The notes beneath the pieces were generated by a model. It saw nothing but the letters and a program-made list of their open reading frames with translations. It was not told the DNA's origin and made no database searches. Of a DNA stretch of 64,000 nt, positions 7,831 to 16,250 are shown piece by piece. The stretch's first letter is position 1, and the number at the start of each line of letters is the position of its first letter. The stretch comes from Kaistella jeonii (GTDB taxonomy: Bacteria > Bacteroidota > Bacteroidia > Flavobacteriales > Weeksellaceae): contig NZ_JSYL01000006.1 of assembly GCF_000812865.1 (NCBI RefSeq), positions 59,707 to 123,706 on the forward strand, read 5' to 3'. The position numbers and the translations under genes were made by a program.

Positions 7831-7938
7831 GATCTGCGACCCGACCTGAGTGAAGCTCTTTGTAATGGTGGCTGAGCGAAGTCGAAGCCACCAATTAAAA
7901 AAGCGGGAATGGAGGGCGGAAATTGTCGCCCAAAATAA
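7831..7938 (+). repeat. type A structured intergenic repeat, copy 2
   Basis: It starts with GCGACCCGACCTGAG and ends with GGGCGGAAATTGTCGCCCAAA. GCGAC pairs with GTCGC, and the inner stem is TGGTGGCT/AGCCACCA. It ends 1 nt from the trpB stop codon and fills the trpB-trpA gap, antisense to the operon transcript. Confidence 0.65.
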
Positions 7939-7939
7939 A

Positions 7940-9121
7940 TTACAGATTCTGCAAATACATTTCTAAATCTTTATCTCCTCGCCCACTCAAACAAATCACG
8001 ACGACATCGTCTTTCGCAAACTTTTTCTTTTCTAAAACCGCCAAAGCATGCGCGCTTTCCAAAGCCGGAATAATGCCTTCAATTTTTGTGAGTTCGAAGG
8101 CAGATTTTAAAGCTTCATCATCTGTAATGCTGAAAAATTCGGTTCTCTTTTCTGTAAATAAATTGGCATGGAAAGGTCCAATTCCCGGATAATCTAAACC
8201 TGCAGAAATCGAATGAGGCTCAATTACTTGTCCGTCATCGGTTTGCATGACAATACTTTTACTTCCGTGCAAAATTCCTAAAGTTCCAAGGAAAGTGGTG
8301 GCCGCAGATTTCCCCGAATCAAGTCCACAACCTCCTGCTTCAGCTGCAATCAGTTTCACGCTTTCTTCGTTGACAAAATGATAGAAAGTTCCGGCAGCAT
8401 TGCTTCCACCACCAACACAGGCGATAACATAATCAGGATTTTCACGTCCGATCTTTTCGTTCAACTGCCATTTAATTTCTTCCGAGATCACACTTTGAAA
8501 CCTCGCAACTAAATCCGGGAAAGGATGCGGTCCGACCACACTTCCAATGATATAATGCGTTGTTGTAGCATTGTTGATCCAGTCTCGTAAAGCTTCATTC
8601 ACGGCATCTTTCAATGTTTTAGAACCTGAAGTTGCGGGAATTACCGTCGCACCCAACATTTTCATTCGCCCAACATTCGGAGCCTGTCTTGCGATATCAA
8701 CTTCGCCCATATAAACAATGCATTCCAAATTCATCAATGCGCATGCAGTCGCGGTTGCAACGCCATGTTGACCTGCACCGGTTTCTGCAATGATTCGTTT
8801 TTTTCCTAATTTTTTAGCGAGTAGAACCTGTCCTAAAGCATTATTGATTTTGTGCGCTCCGGTATGATTCAGATCTTCACGCTTTAAATAAATTTGAGTC
8901 TGATATTTCTCGCTCAAATTTTTAGCAAAATATAATGGTGTAGCTCGACCTACGTAGTCTTTCAGCAAATCTCTAAATTCTTTTTGAAATTCAGGCGTGC
9001 TGATGATATCAATGTACTTTTCCTGTAATTCTTCTACGTTTGGATAGAGCATTTCCGGAACGAAAGCGCCACCAAATTCACCGTAATATCCGTTTTCATC
9101 GGGATTTCTATAATTTTTCAT
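7940..9121 (-). CDS. trpB: tryptophan synthase beta chain
   Basis: TrpB is the pyridoxal-phosphate enzyme that condenses indole with serine to tryptophan. The 393 residues include the PLP-lysine motif HTGAHKINN, the catalytic Glu region [10 protein letters not shown], and the glycine-rich phosphate-binding [10 protein letters not shown]. Length and start ([20 protein letters not shown]) are normal for TrpB1. It works with TrpA encoded next downstream, and the 184-nt gap between them contains a structured repeat. Confidence 0.97.
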   Translation of the reverse strand: MKNYRNPDENGYYGEFGGAFVPEMLYPNVEELQEKYIDIISTPEFQKEFRDLLKDYVGRATPLYFAKNLSEKYQTQIYLKREDLNHTGAHKINNALGQVLLAKKLGKKRIIAETGAGQHGVATATACALMNLECIVYMGEVDIARQAPNVGRMKMLGATVIPATSGSKTLKDAVNEALRDWINNATTTHYIIGSVVGPHPFPDLVARFQSVISEEIKWQLNEKIGRENPDYVIACVGGGSNAAGTFYHFVNEESVKLIAAEAGGCGLDSGKSAATTFLGTLGILHGSKSIVMQTDDGQVIEPHSISAGLDYPGIGPFHANLFTEKRTEFFSITDDEALKSAFELTKIEGIIPALESAHALAVLEKKKFAKDDVVVICLSGRGDKDLEMYLQNL

Positions 9122-9148
9122 TTTATATTTTTTTCAATTCTTGAATAA

Positions 9149-9778
9149 TCATACGAGATGATTTTTAAATTTTTTTATTTTTTCCAAGTCTTTATTTCCG
9201 GGGTCAATTTCAAATTTTGAATTGATATCTAAGACAAAAGGTTTTTGATTTAAAAATTTTATGTTTTCAATATTTTCTTCAGAAATTCCGCCACTTAAAA
9301 AGTACGGTTTGTTGATTTCTAAATCATTTAAAATTTGCCAGTCGAAAGATTTTCCTGTTCCACCGAACGATTTTGAATCGGTATCGAAAAGTATATAGTC
9401 AACCTCTGATTTTAAATTTTGGATTTTAAATTTTAAATTTTCTAATTCTGTTCCTATTCTAAAGACTTTGATGATTTTAATTTCATGACTTAGTTTTTTT
9501 CTTAATTCAGAAATAAATTCGTCGCTTTCGTCGCCGTGAAGTTGAATGAAGTTGAGTTCTGTCTTTGCAGAGATTTCTAGAATTTGTTCTATAGTTTCAT
9601 TCACAAAAACTCCGACTTTTCCATGATGTTTGACTGATTTTATTTCTTTTAAAGTCAAGGAATTCAAAACATAACGTGGTGATTTTTCATAAAAAATGAA
9701 GCCTAAGAAATTGGTGTTCAAAGAAATTAATTCTTCAATTTGATTGAGTTTTGTGAGACCGCAAACTTTTAGTTTCAT
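9149..9778 (-). CDS. trpF: phosphoribosylanthranilate isomerase
   Basis: TrpF carries out the Amadori rearrangement of phosphoribosylanthranilate to CdRP. Visible signatures are the N-terminal KVCGLT with the catalytic cysteine, FIFYEKSPRYV, NFIQLHGDE, and the acid DTDSKSFGGTGKSFDW with the catalytic Asp. The 209 residues form one TIM barrel. It lies between trpC and trpB, as expected in this operon. A region of long AT-rich low-complexity codons around residues 115-130 does not break the fold. Confidence 0.95.
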   Translation of the reverse strand: MKLKVCGLTKLNQIEELISLNTNFLGFIFYEKSPRYVLNSLTLKEIKSVKHHGKVGVFVNETIEQILEISAKTELNFIQLHGDESDEFISELRKKLSHEIKIIKVFRIGTELENLKFKIQNLKSEVDYILFDTDSKSFGGTGKSFDWQILNDLEINKPYFLSGGISEENIENIKFLNQKPFVLDINSKFEIDPGNKDLEKIKKFKNHLV

Positions 9779-9784
9779 AATATG

Positions 9785-9840
9785 TTTTGGCTAAAGCCAG
9801 TTGATTTTACTTTTTTAAACGGACTAAAGCCCGTTCCTAT
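9785..9840 (+). repeat. type C short intergenic repeat
   Basis: Two adjacent small palindromes, TGGCTAAAGCCA and ACGGACTAAAGCCCGT, are separated by a T-rich stretch, filling the trpC-trpF gap and overlapping the trpC stop codon. From memory, GGCTAAAGCC-type repeats are dispersed in flavobacterial genomes; only one copy is seen in this window. Confidence 0.4.
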
Positions 9841-10622
9841 TGATAACTATTAATTGTGTTTATGAACGCTTCGAACGCAACTCCCGGATTTTCATTCTTC
9901 ATAAAATATTCTCCCATTAAAAATCCATCAAATCCTTTTTCTTTTAAGAATTTAAAATCTTCGATGGAGTAAATTCCGCTTTCTGCAACTGCGAGAACTT
10001 CTTTTGGCAAGAGGTTTTTTAAGTTGACTGAATGTTGCAGATCAACTTTAAAATCTTTGAGATTTCTATTATTGATTCCGACCAGATCGATATTTTTATT
10101 AAAATGTTGCAATTCATCTTCGGTATGAATTTCCAATAAAACTTCTAATCCTAATTCGTGAGATAATTGTGTAAACTCCTGCACTTGATTTGGAGAAAGA
10201 CACGAAGCGATTAATAAAATAATATCCGCTCCATTCGCTTTCGCTTCATAAAACTGATATTCATCAATCATAAAATCTTTCCTCAAAATCGGAATTGCAA
10301 TTTCATTTCTTGCTTTTAATAGATCTCGAAGAGTTCCACCAAAAAATTCCGAGTCTGTCAAGATTGAAATTCCACTCGCTCCGAATTTTTCGTATGATCT
10401 TGCAACTTCTAAAACATCAGCTTTATCATTGATTATTCCTTTGCTGGGCGACTGTCTTTTAAATTCAGAAATGATTCCACTACCAGATTTCACCGATTCT
10501 TTTAAGGAAAAAGTTTTTCGGTCAAAAAGTGCTGCATCTTTTAATTGCGTTAAAGAAATTTTCTTTTTCGCTTCAGCAACTTCCTGCTTTTTTTGTTCAA
10601 TTATTTTATCGAGAATATTCAT
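9837..10622 (-). CDS. trpC: indole-3-glycerol-phosphate synthase
   Basis: TrpC closes the indole ring of CdRP. The 261-residue TIM barrel has EFKRQSPSKG with the catalytic lysine region, PILRKDFMIDEYQFYEA, and the late VAESGI and GFLMGEYFM segments. I used ATG 10622 (MNILDKIIEQKKQEV), because the nine residues upstream of it in the open frame lie inside the end of trpD. trpD stops 2 nt before this ATG, so the genes are probably translationally coupled. Confidence 0.95.
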   Translation of the reverse strand: MNILDKIIEQKKQEVAEAKKKISLTQLKDAALFDRKTFSLKESVKSGSGIISEFKRQSPSKGIINDKADVLEVARSYEKFGASGISILTDSEFFGGTLRDLLKARNEIAIPILRKDFMIDEYQFYEAKANGADIILLIASCLSPNQVQEFTQLSHELGLEVLLEIHTEDELQHFNKNIDLVGINNRNLKDFKVDLQHSVNLKNLLPKEVLAVAESGIYSIEDFKFLKEKGFDGFLMGEYFMKNENPGVAFEAFINTINSYQ

Positions 10623-10624
10623 TT

Positions 10625-11611
10625 CTAATCGATTAAAATATTTAGACAATTCAAGGCTTTTCCTTCCATCAAACTTTCTTTCGCCATCTTCAAACAGTTT
10701 TCATAATCATCATATTTCTCCGTGTTTTTCAAGGCCATTGCCGCATTCGCCAAGACAACGGCATTTTGTTCGTAAGTTCCTTTTCCTTCTAATATCGTTT
10801 TAAAAATTTCCGCTGCTTCATCAATACTGTTACCACCGAAAATAGTTTCAGGATCAATATTTCGAAACTGTAATTCTTCGGCTGAATAAATCTTCTCGCC
10901 ATTTTTATCCATGATTTTTGTATCGCTCGTCAAACTGATTTCGTCATAACCATCTAATGCATTTACCAACAAAAAATCTGCATTTTTCTTCTGCAATAAA
11001 TATTGATAAATACGCGCAATTTCTAAATTCGCAACACCAATCATGGTATATTTTGGTTGCGCTGGATTAATCAAAGGTCCTAACAAATTAAAGAAGGTTT
11101 TCAAGCCAATATTTTTACGCATTGGTGCAATTGATTTCAAAGAAGTATGAAAAATTGGTGCGTGTAAATAACAGAAATTTGCTTTCTCCAAATCGCTTTT
11201 CAATTCTTCTTCAGTTTCTTTAAATCGATAACCTAAAGTCTCCAAAACATTGGAAGCACCGCTGATTGTGGAGGCTGCGTAATTTCCGTGCTTCGCTACT
11301 TTTTGTCCTGTTCCTGCCACGACTAAACTCGCTAAAGTTGAAATGTTGAACGTATTTTTTCCGTCGCCACCGGTTCCAACAATGTCAACCAAATCGTCTG
11401 TTCCTAAATCAATCTTCGGCGCCAATTGCTGCAATGCTTCGGTAAAACCTTCCAATTCTGCCAACGTTATACTTCGCATCAAGAAAACGGTAACGAAAGA
11501 TGTCACTTCAATTTCATTGAAAATATTCTTTGAAATCTCCAGCAGAATTGATTTTGCCTGAGCTTTGCTCAAAGTTTGGTGGTCGAACAAATATTGTAAT
11601 ATCTCTTTCAT
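10625..11611 (-). CDS. trpD: anthranilate phosphoribosyltransferase
   Basis: TrpD joins anthranilate to PRPP. The 328-residue protein shows the PRPP-binding motif GTGGDGKNTFNIST, the KHGNYAASTISGASNVLE region, and ARNLIG-equivalent FNLLGPLINPA. It is a stand-alone protein, not fused to TrpG. Its start is only 3 nt behind the stop of the unrelated EEP-family gene, which strongly indicates they share a transcript. Confidence 0.96.
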   Translation of the reverse strand: MKEILQYLFDHQTLSKAQAKSILLEISKNIFNEIEVTSFVTVFLMRSITLAELEGFTEALQQLAPKIDLGTDDLVDIVGTGGDGKNTFNISTLASLVVAGTGQKVAKHGNYAASTISGASNVLETLGYRFKETEEELKSDLEKANFCYLHAPIFHTSLKSIAPMRKNIGLKTFFNLLGPLINPAQPKYTMIGVANLEIARIYQYLLQKKNADFLLVNALDGYDEISLTSDTKIMDKNGEKIYSAEELQFRNIDPETIFGGNSIDEAAEIFKTILEGKGTYEQNAVVLANAAMALKNTEKYDDYENCLKMAKESLMEGKALNCLNILID

Positions 11612-11614
11612 TTT

Positions 11615-12304
11615 TTAATAAGTTGTTGGTTCTAAGTTTTCCATAATTTCAGAAATTACAGCATTGTGATCAGAAATTTTTCCAGGTATTTCAATCATTC
11701 TTGTAGATGTTTTTTTGCCTTCGATAAAATTCTTATTAAGGACGATATGAATTGCACAGTTCTCATTTTCTTCTGTCAAAATTTTCATTTCCATAGTTTT
11801 AAAAAATTGATTAGTTTCTTCGATGACTTTCTTACTTGGATATTTAAAGCCTGAAAAAGAAATATTAAAGTCGCCAGAATAACAAATCGTTCCACTCAAT
11901 TTCATTAGATCATCTTTTTGATTTTTCAAATCATTTTCAAAATAAATATCTTTCCCTCCGAAACTCCTGATAATACTTCCATATAAATAAAGGTCACCGA
12001 ATTCAGTTGATATTTTTCCACAAATCGCAGTATGATGATCATAAGTTTGAAAGATTTGAATAAATGGATATTTTGAAAAAATACTAGTCCGATTTTCTTG
12101 ATTTGTATAATCTTGGTTGTCGTGAAAATTAGATAATGCAGTTGAATGTAAACTGAAATACTCATCTCCGAAATCTAAATTAAGATTTGTTTCTGTTAAA
12201 TAAATGATATCAGGATTTTCAGCATTAATTAAGTCTTTTATAAAATTACTTTTCTCTTTTTGCTGTGTTTTCAATCTTTCAACATTCCAACTTAAAATCT
12301 TCAT
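11615..12304 (-). CDS. endonuclease/exonuclease/phosphatase (EEP) family protein inside the trp operon
   Basis: The 229-residue protein begins with KILSWNVER (metal-binding Asn7) and has LTETN (E38), YSGDFNIS (Asp/Asn catalytic pair) and SDHNAVI near the C-terminus, which are the four hallmark motifs of the Mg-dependent EEP fold. EEP members cleave nucleic acids or phosphodiesters; the substrate here is unknown, and nothing ties it to tryptophan synthesis. It sits 19 nt behind trpG and 3 nt before trpD, so it is transcribed with the trp genes. Its gene is more AT-rich to the eye than its neighbours, which hints at a later insertion. Confidence 0.85.
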   Translation of the reverse strand: MKILSWNVERLKTQQKEKSNFIKDLINAENPDIIYLTETNLNLDFGDEYFSLHSTALSNFHDNQDYTNQENRTSIFSKYPFIQIFQTYDHHTAICGKISTEFGDLYLYGSIIRSFGGKDIYFENDLKNQKDDLMKLSGTICYSGDFNISFSGFKYPSKKVIEETNQFFKTMEMKILTEENENCAIHIVLNKNFIEGKKTSTRMIEIPGKISDHNAVISEIMENLEPTTY

Positions 12305-12323
12305 TTAATTTAATTTTTAACAA

Positions 12324-12893
12324 TTAATTCTGTAAAAAATTTTGGATAATCTTCTTCCCGTGCGGCGTTAAAATACTTTCCGGATGATACTGAACTGCCT
12401 GAACATCGTATTTTTTGTGTTGAAGCGACATGATCATTCCGTTTTCATCAACTGATGTGATTTCTAGTTCTTGCGGGAAATCTTCGGGATTAACGGCCCA
12501 ACTGTGATATCTGCCAACTTCCAGATTTTCGGGTAAATCTCTTAAAAGTCGAGCGTCTTTTTTGATTGTTTGAGCATTGGTTGCAACGCCGTGATAAATT
12601 TCTGTAAGATTTATGAGACTTCCTCCAAAAGCTTCTGCAATGGCTTGCTGACCAAGACAAACTCCTAAAATGGATTTTGTGGGCGCGTATTTTTTAATCA
12701 ATTCAATTAAAATTCCAGCTTCACTTGGAATTCCCGGACCGGGAGAAAGAATAATTTTATCATAATTTTCGATGTCTTCCAAAGCGATTTTGTCGTTGCG
12801 GAAAACATCTACTTTTTCGCCACTGATCTGCTCAATCATTTGAACCAAATTATACGTAAAACTGTCGTAATTATCGAAGACTAATATTTTCAT
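12324..12893 (-). CDS. trpG: anthranilate synthase component II (glutamine amidotransferase)
   Basis: TrpG releases ammonia from glutamine for TrpE. The 189-residue class I amidotransferase has the nucleophile elbow GVCLGQQ (C79), the oxyanion part ILSPGPGIPSEAG, and the H170/E172 pair in QYHPES. It may also serve p-aminobenzoate synthesis, as in many bacteria with a single TrpG/PabA; that is inference. trpE ends 12 nt upstream and the EEP gene follows. Confidence 0.95.
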   Translation of the reverse strand: MKILVFDNYDSFTYNLVQMIEQISGEKVDVFRNDKIALEDIENYDKIILSPGPGIPSEAGILIELIKKYAPTKSILGVCLGQQAIAEAFGGSLINLTEIYHGVATNAQTIKKDARLLRDLPENLEVGRYHSWAVNPEDFPQELEITSVDENGMIMSLQHKKYDVQAVQYHPESILTPHGKKIIQNFLQN

Positions 12894-12905
12894 AATTGTA
12901 TTTTC

Positions 12906-14324
12906 TTAGATTGAGGTTGCTTTTTTAACAGCCATTTTTAAAGCATTCAGTTTATTATTCACTTCCTGCAATTCATTTTCAGCCGTAGATTTTGCCACGA
13001 TTCCTGCACCAGCTTGGTAATAAAGTGTGTTGTTTTTACTTAAAAAAGTCCGGATCATAATTGCCTGATTGCAACTTCCATCAAACCCTACAAAACCGAT
13101 ACAACCACCATAAAAAGAACGGGAAGTCTTCTCGTAAGAATCGATCAGTTCCATCGCTTTGTATTTAGGTGCACCACTCAAAGTTCCCTGTGGAAAAGTA
13201 GTTGCGATCATTTCGTAAGGATTTTGATTTTTTTCCACCTCTGCCGTAACTTCACTTACCAAATGGATGACGTGGGAAAAAAACTGAACTTCCTTCAACT
13301 TTGTTACGGTTGTATTTTTTCCGCAAATGCTTAAATCATTTCGAGCTAAATCAACAAGCATCGTATGCTCTGCGTTTTCTTTCGCATCTTTCTTCAATTC
13401 TTCCGCGGCTTCTAAATCTTTCTGAACTTCACCTGTTCTTTTAAAAGTCCCTGCAATTGGATGAATTATGGCTTTTCCGTCTTTTATAATCAGTTGACTT
13501 TCTGGACTAGAACCCATTAATTTGAAATCTCCATAGTCGAAATAAAATAAATACGGCGAAGGATTAATATGTCGCAAAGCACGATAAACATTGAATTCAT
13601 CACCGTTAAATTTTTGCTCGAATCTTCTGCTCAAAACCAATTGAAAAACATCACCACGGAAACAATGCTTTTTTGCTGTTTCAACCAATTCGCGATATTC
13701 TTCATCTTTTAAATTTGAAGTTTCATAGTCGGTGATCTTGAACGGAAAAATCGGAGCATTTTTCTGGTTGATCAAATTTTCGATTTCAATTGTATTTGAT
13801 TTAAGTCCATCGATTTTATTTTCGATAATGAACATTTCATCATTGTAATGGTTAATCGCAATCACATATTGATACAAACGATAACGCAACAACGGAATTT
13901 TATTTTCCGCTGAAAGTTCTTTAAATTTAATATTTTCAAAAAACGGAATCGCATCGTAACTCGTATATCCAAAAAATCCCTGTGCCGATTTACCGATTTG
14001 CTTGGAAGGTTCTTCGCAAATAAAACATTTGGTAAAATCATTTAGCAATTCACTCAACTTCTCTTTATCTAAAGCAATTTTCTGAGGATTACCAAGTGGA
14101 AATTTAATTTCTGCTTCATCAAAATCCCGGATTTCAATTCCCGCAACCGCATTGATGGCAATAAACGAAAAGTTGTTATCTGTATTTTGGTTTCCTGCGC
14201 TTTCGAGCAAAATGGTATCCCGAAATTTATCACGAAGCCGAAGGTAAATTCCGACCGGCGTGAAAAGATCGCTCATCACTGATTTTACAGTTGTTTTTAT
14301 GTTTACAGTTTGGTTAAATTCCAT
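12906..14324 (-). CDS. trpE: anthranilate synthase component I
   Basis: TrpE makes anthranilate from chorismate and ammonia. The 472 residues contain the N-terminal LLESA motif of tryptophan feedback binding (about residue 40), and the C-terminal chorismate domain with EHTMLVDLARND, GTLSGAPKYKAMELID and YYQAGAGIVAKSTAENE. The LLESA motif suggests enzyme-level inhibition in addition to the attenuator upstream. It is the first structural gene of the operon, 91 nt after the leader peptide stop. Confidence 0.97.
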   Translation of the reverse strand: MEFNQTVNIKTTVKSVMSDLFTPVGIYLRLRDKFRDTILLESAGNQNTDNNFSFIAINAVAGIEIRDFDEAEIKFPLGNPQKIALDKEKLSELLNDFTKCFICEEPSKQIGKSAQGFFGYTSYDAIPFFENIKFKELSAENKIPLLRYRLYQYVIAINHYNDEMFIIENKIDGLKSNTIEIENLINQKNAPIFPFKITDYETSNLKDEEYRELVETAKKHCFRGDVFQLVLSRRFEQKFNGDEFNVYRALRHINPSPYLFYFDYGDFKLMGSSPESQLIIKDGKAIIHPIAGTFKRTGEVQKDLEAAEELKKDAKENAEHTMLVDLARNDLSICGKNTTVTKLKEVQFFSHVIHLVSEVTAEVEKNQNPYEMIATTFPQGTLSGAPKYKAMELIDSYEKTSRSFYGGCIGFVGFDGSCNQAIMIRTFLSKNNTLYYQAGAGIVAKSTAENELQEVNNKLNALKMAVKKATSI

Positions 14325-14345
14325 GAGATTTTTTAAAATTTAGAT

Positions 14346-14382
14346 AAAAAAAAGACTTTAACGGGTCACGTCAAAGTCTTTT
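14346..14382 (-). terminator. trp attenuator terminator
   Basis: On the minus strand a 14-bp stem, AAAAGACTTTGACG with CGTTAAAGTCTTTT (one G-T pair), closes a TGACC loop and runs into eight T residues, 21 nt before the trpE ATG. Part of it (plus 14355-14367) is also complementary to the leader-peptide coding segment at 14419-14432, giving a competing antiterminator. Confidence 0.92.
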
Positions 14383-14415
14383 ATATGTTATTACAAACAG
14401 AATACAAGATTTGCT

Positions 14416-14472
14416 TCAGACCCTAATAAAGTTTGAATGATGCCACCAAGTAATGTTTGTTCTCGTTTTCAT
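14416..14472 (-). CDS. trpL: trp operon leader peptide with tandem Trp codons
   Basis: The 18-residue ORF reads MKTRTNITWWHHSNFIRV. Adjacent TGG-TGG codons are at plus 14443-14448. It lies between a consensus promoter and a strong intrinsic terminator, both preceding trpE. When charged tRNA-Trp is scarce the ribosome would stall on the two Trp codons, leaving 14419-14432 free to pair with 14355-14367 and prevent the terminator. When Trp is plentiful the ribosome reaches the stop codon, covers that segment, and the terminator forms. The ORF is too short for ordinary gene finding, but the architecture is complete. Confidence 0.92.
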   Translation of the reverse strand: MKTRTNITWWHHSNFIRV

Positions 14473-14477
14473 TGGGA

Positions 14478-14508
14478 CAAATATATAAATGTTTTTTTTA
14501 TCTGCAAA
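14478..14508 (-). promoter_or_regulatory. trp operon promoter
   Basis: On the minus strand TTTG (plus 14505-14508) is followed by exactly 19 nt and TATATTTG (plus 14478-14485), a perfect Bacteroidota promoter. The leader ATG starts only 5 nt after the -7 box, so the transcript could begin at or very near the AUG. Confidence 0.88.
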
Positions 14509-14523
14509 TAATTTTTAAACAAA

Positions 14524-15648
14524 TTATTCTTCTACATTTTTCAGAGCCATCAACAATTGATAAGCGCCCTTTGTGACAAATTTTTTCTTTCTATTTTCGT
14601 CTTTAAAATTTAAAAGTTCCGTAAATCCATTTTCAGAATTTCCAATTGTTACAGGAAACATTTTATACGTTTTAGGTTTAATTTCCTCAAAAATATATTG
14701 TTTTTCTTCCCAAGTCACAATCGCATCGTCAGGAATTACAGTACCTTCTTCAGAATCAGCTTCCATTTCTGCGTTCATAAAAGTTCCCGGAAGTAAAGAC
14801 AAACTATTATCGACAAAATGGCAATGCACCAAAACACTTCGGTCTGCGGAAAAATCTTTTCCGATGATAAATACTTTTGCTTCATATTTCTTGGTGGGAT
14901 TTTGATTGGTGTAAGCAAAGACTTTTTGTCCAATAGCAATCTTATTCAAATCCTTTTCAAAAACCTTTAAAGCCAAATGTAAATCACTGGTATTTACGAT
15001 ATCAAACATTTTATCTGTCGGCGAAATATATTGTCCAATATTCACATTTACCGTAGAAATATATCCTGAAATAGGAGAAGCAACAGCAAAAGCTCTGCGG
15101 ATATTATTTGCATTTAAAGAAGTTGGATTAATTCCCAAAGCCGCTAATTTTTGTGCAATTCCCTTCACCATAATATTTTGATTCTGGGCTTCGTTAAAGG
15201 CTTTTTGAGTAACCTTATCGGAGCTGGCTTTGTTCTCATTCAAATCTTTTTGTCGGGCATAATCCTGTTGTGAATATTGAAGATTCGACTTTGCCAAGAG
15301 ATAATCCTGTTGCAATTGTACGAGTTCAGGATTTTCTAAAGTTGCTAAAGTCTGACCTTTCGTCACATGATTTCCAGGCATAAAGTTAGAGACTCTCACA
15401 TAACCGCCACTTGGTGCAGAAACACTTGCCATTCCTTGCGGCGGAACATCAATTTGTCCCGTGAGAATGATCTTATTTGCAATATCCAGATTGTTTAAAA
15501 TATTGGTTTCTATGTCGGAATTTTTGATTTGAAGATCGGTCAAAGTCACCTGATTTCCGGTAACGGTGGGAATTTCTTCCTTCTTCGTTTCTTCCTTGGA
15601 ACAGGATAAAATTGATAAACTTATCAGTATTAAAAGTACTTTTCTCAT
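14524..15648 (-). CDS. RND efflux periplasmic adaptor (membrane fusion protein), lipoprotein
   Basis: The 374-residue adaptor connects the inner-membrane pump to the outer-membrane channel. I used ATG 15648, which gives a signal peptide with a lipobox (LSILSC, Cys about residue 17) followed by a KEE-rich stretch. Two halves of a lipoyl/barrel-sandwich hybrid domain (GQIDVPPQGMASVSAPSGG and FAVASPISGYISTVNVNIG) flank a long helical hairpin (about 105-160). The upstream 11 residues of the open frame are not needed. It is the last gene of the metal efflux operon, 13 nt behind the cytochrome b gene. Confidence 0.9.
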   Translation of the reverse strand: MRKVLLILISLSILSCSKEETKKEEIPTVTGNQVTLTDLQIKNSDIETNILNNLDIANKIILTGQIDVPPQGMASVSAPSGGYVRVSNFMPGNHVTKGQTLATLENPELVQLQQDYLLAKSNLQYSQQDYARQKDLNENKASSDKVTQKAFNEAQNQNIMVKGIAQKLAALGINPTSLNANNIRRAFAVASPISGYISTVNVNIGQYISPTDKMFDIVNTSDLHLALKVFEKDLNKIAIGQKVFAYTNQNPTKKYEAKVFIIGKDFSADRSVLVHCHFVDNSLSLLPGTFMNAEMEADSEEGTVIPDDAIVTWEEKQYIFEEIKPKTYKMFPVTIGNSENGFTELLNFKDENRKKKFVTKGAYQLLMALKNVEE

Positions 15649-15661
15649 TGTAAAAATTTTG

Positions 15662-16234
15662 TTATTTTGAATCACCGCCAATCATTTTTGAGGTAATTCC
15701 TTTTCGATTCGTATTTTCTGAAATGGCAACTCCGGCGAAATGCAAAAGAACGAAAATAGGCATCCAATAAATGGCGAGCTTATGAACTGTTTCTGCCAAA
15801 TTACCGAGAGATTCTGAGCCGATTTCAAATTTCAGAATACTGCCTGTAATTATTTGCACGGCAACTAAAACATAAAATCCAAGATAAGTTAAACCTTGCA
15901 ATTTTTCTTTAGTTGTCGTTGTTTTCAGAAAAAGATTTGGGAATTTAATTCCTTTCACAATCATGTAAATTATTCTTACAATAAATGCAAAAGTAATTAT
16001 GTAAGCGGCGTAAACATGCCACTGAAACATTGGGTCTTGAACGGAATGCACAATTGTGCGAAGACTCTGTTTATCGAGATTTAAATTCTGAATTTCTAAA
16101 TTTTTATTCACAGCTTCAGAAATTACGGTTTTGCTCATCCAGTACATTCTTAGAAATCCGGTGGTAAATAAAACCAACATTCCTAATGCGAAAGTCCAGT
16201 GTAGTAAGCGATGTAGAGCGGTGTATGTTTTCAT
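15662..16234 (-). CDS. cytochrome b561-like membrane protein
   Basis: The 190-residue protein has four hydrophobic helices (about 12-32, 73-95, 113-135, 152-172) with histidines suited to bind two haems: LHRLLHW near residues 8-12, MFQWHVY (H73) and VHKLAIYW...LLHFAG in the last helix. This matches small di-haem cytochrome b/b561 proteins that move electrons across the inner membrane. It lies within the metal efflux operon, between the TolC-like and adaptor genes. Its partner and electron source are not visible; a link to metal reduction is a guess from position only. Confidence 0.82.
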   Translation of the reverse strand: MKTYTALHRLLHWTFALGMLVLFTTGFLRMYWMSKTVISEAVNKNLEIQNLNLDKQSLRTIVHSVQDPMFQWHVYAAYIITFAFIVRIIYMIVKGIKFPNLFLKTTTTKEKLQGLTYLGFYVLVAVQIITGSILKFEIGSESLGNLAETVHKLAIYWMPIFVLLHFAGVAISENTNRKGITSKMIGGDSK

Positions 16235-16250
16235 TTTGATAATTATTAAA

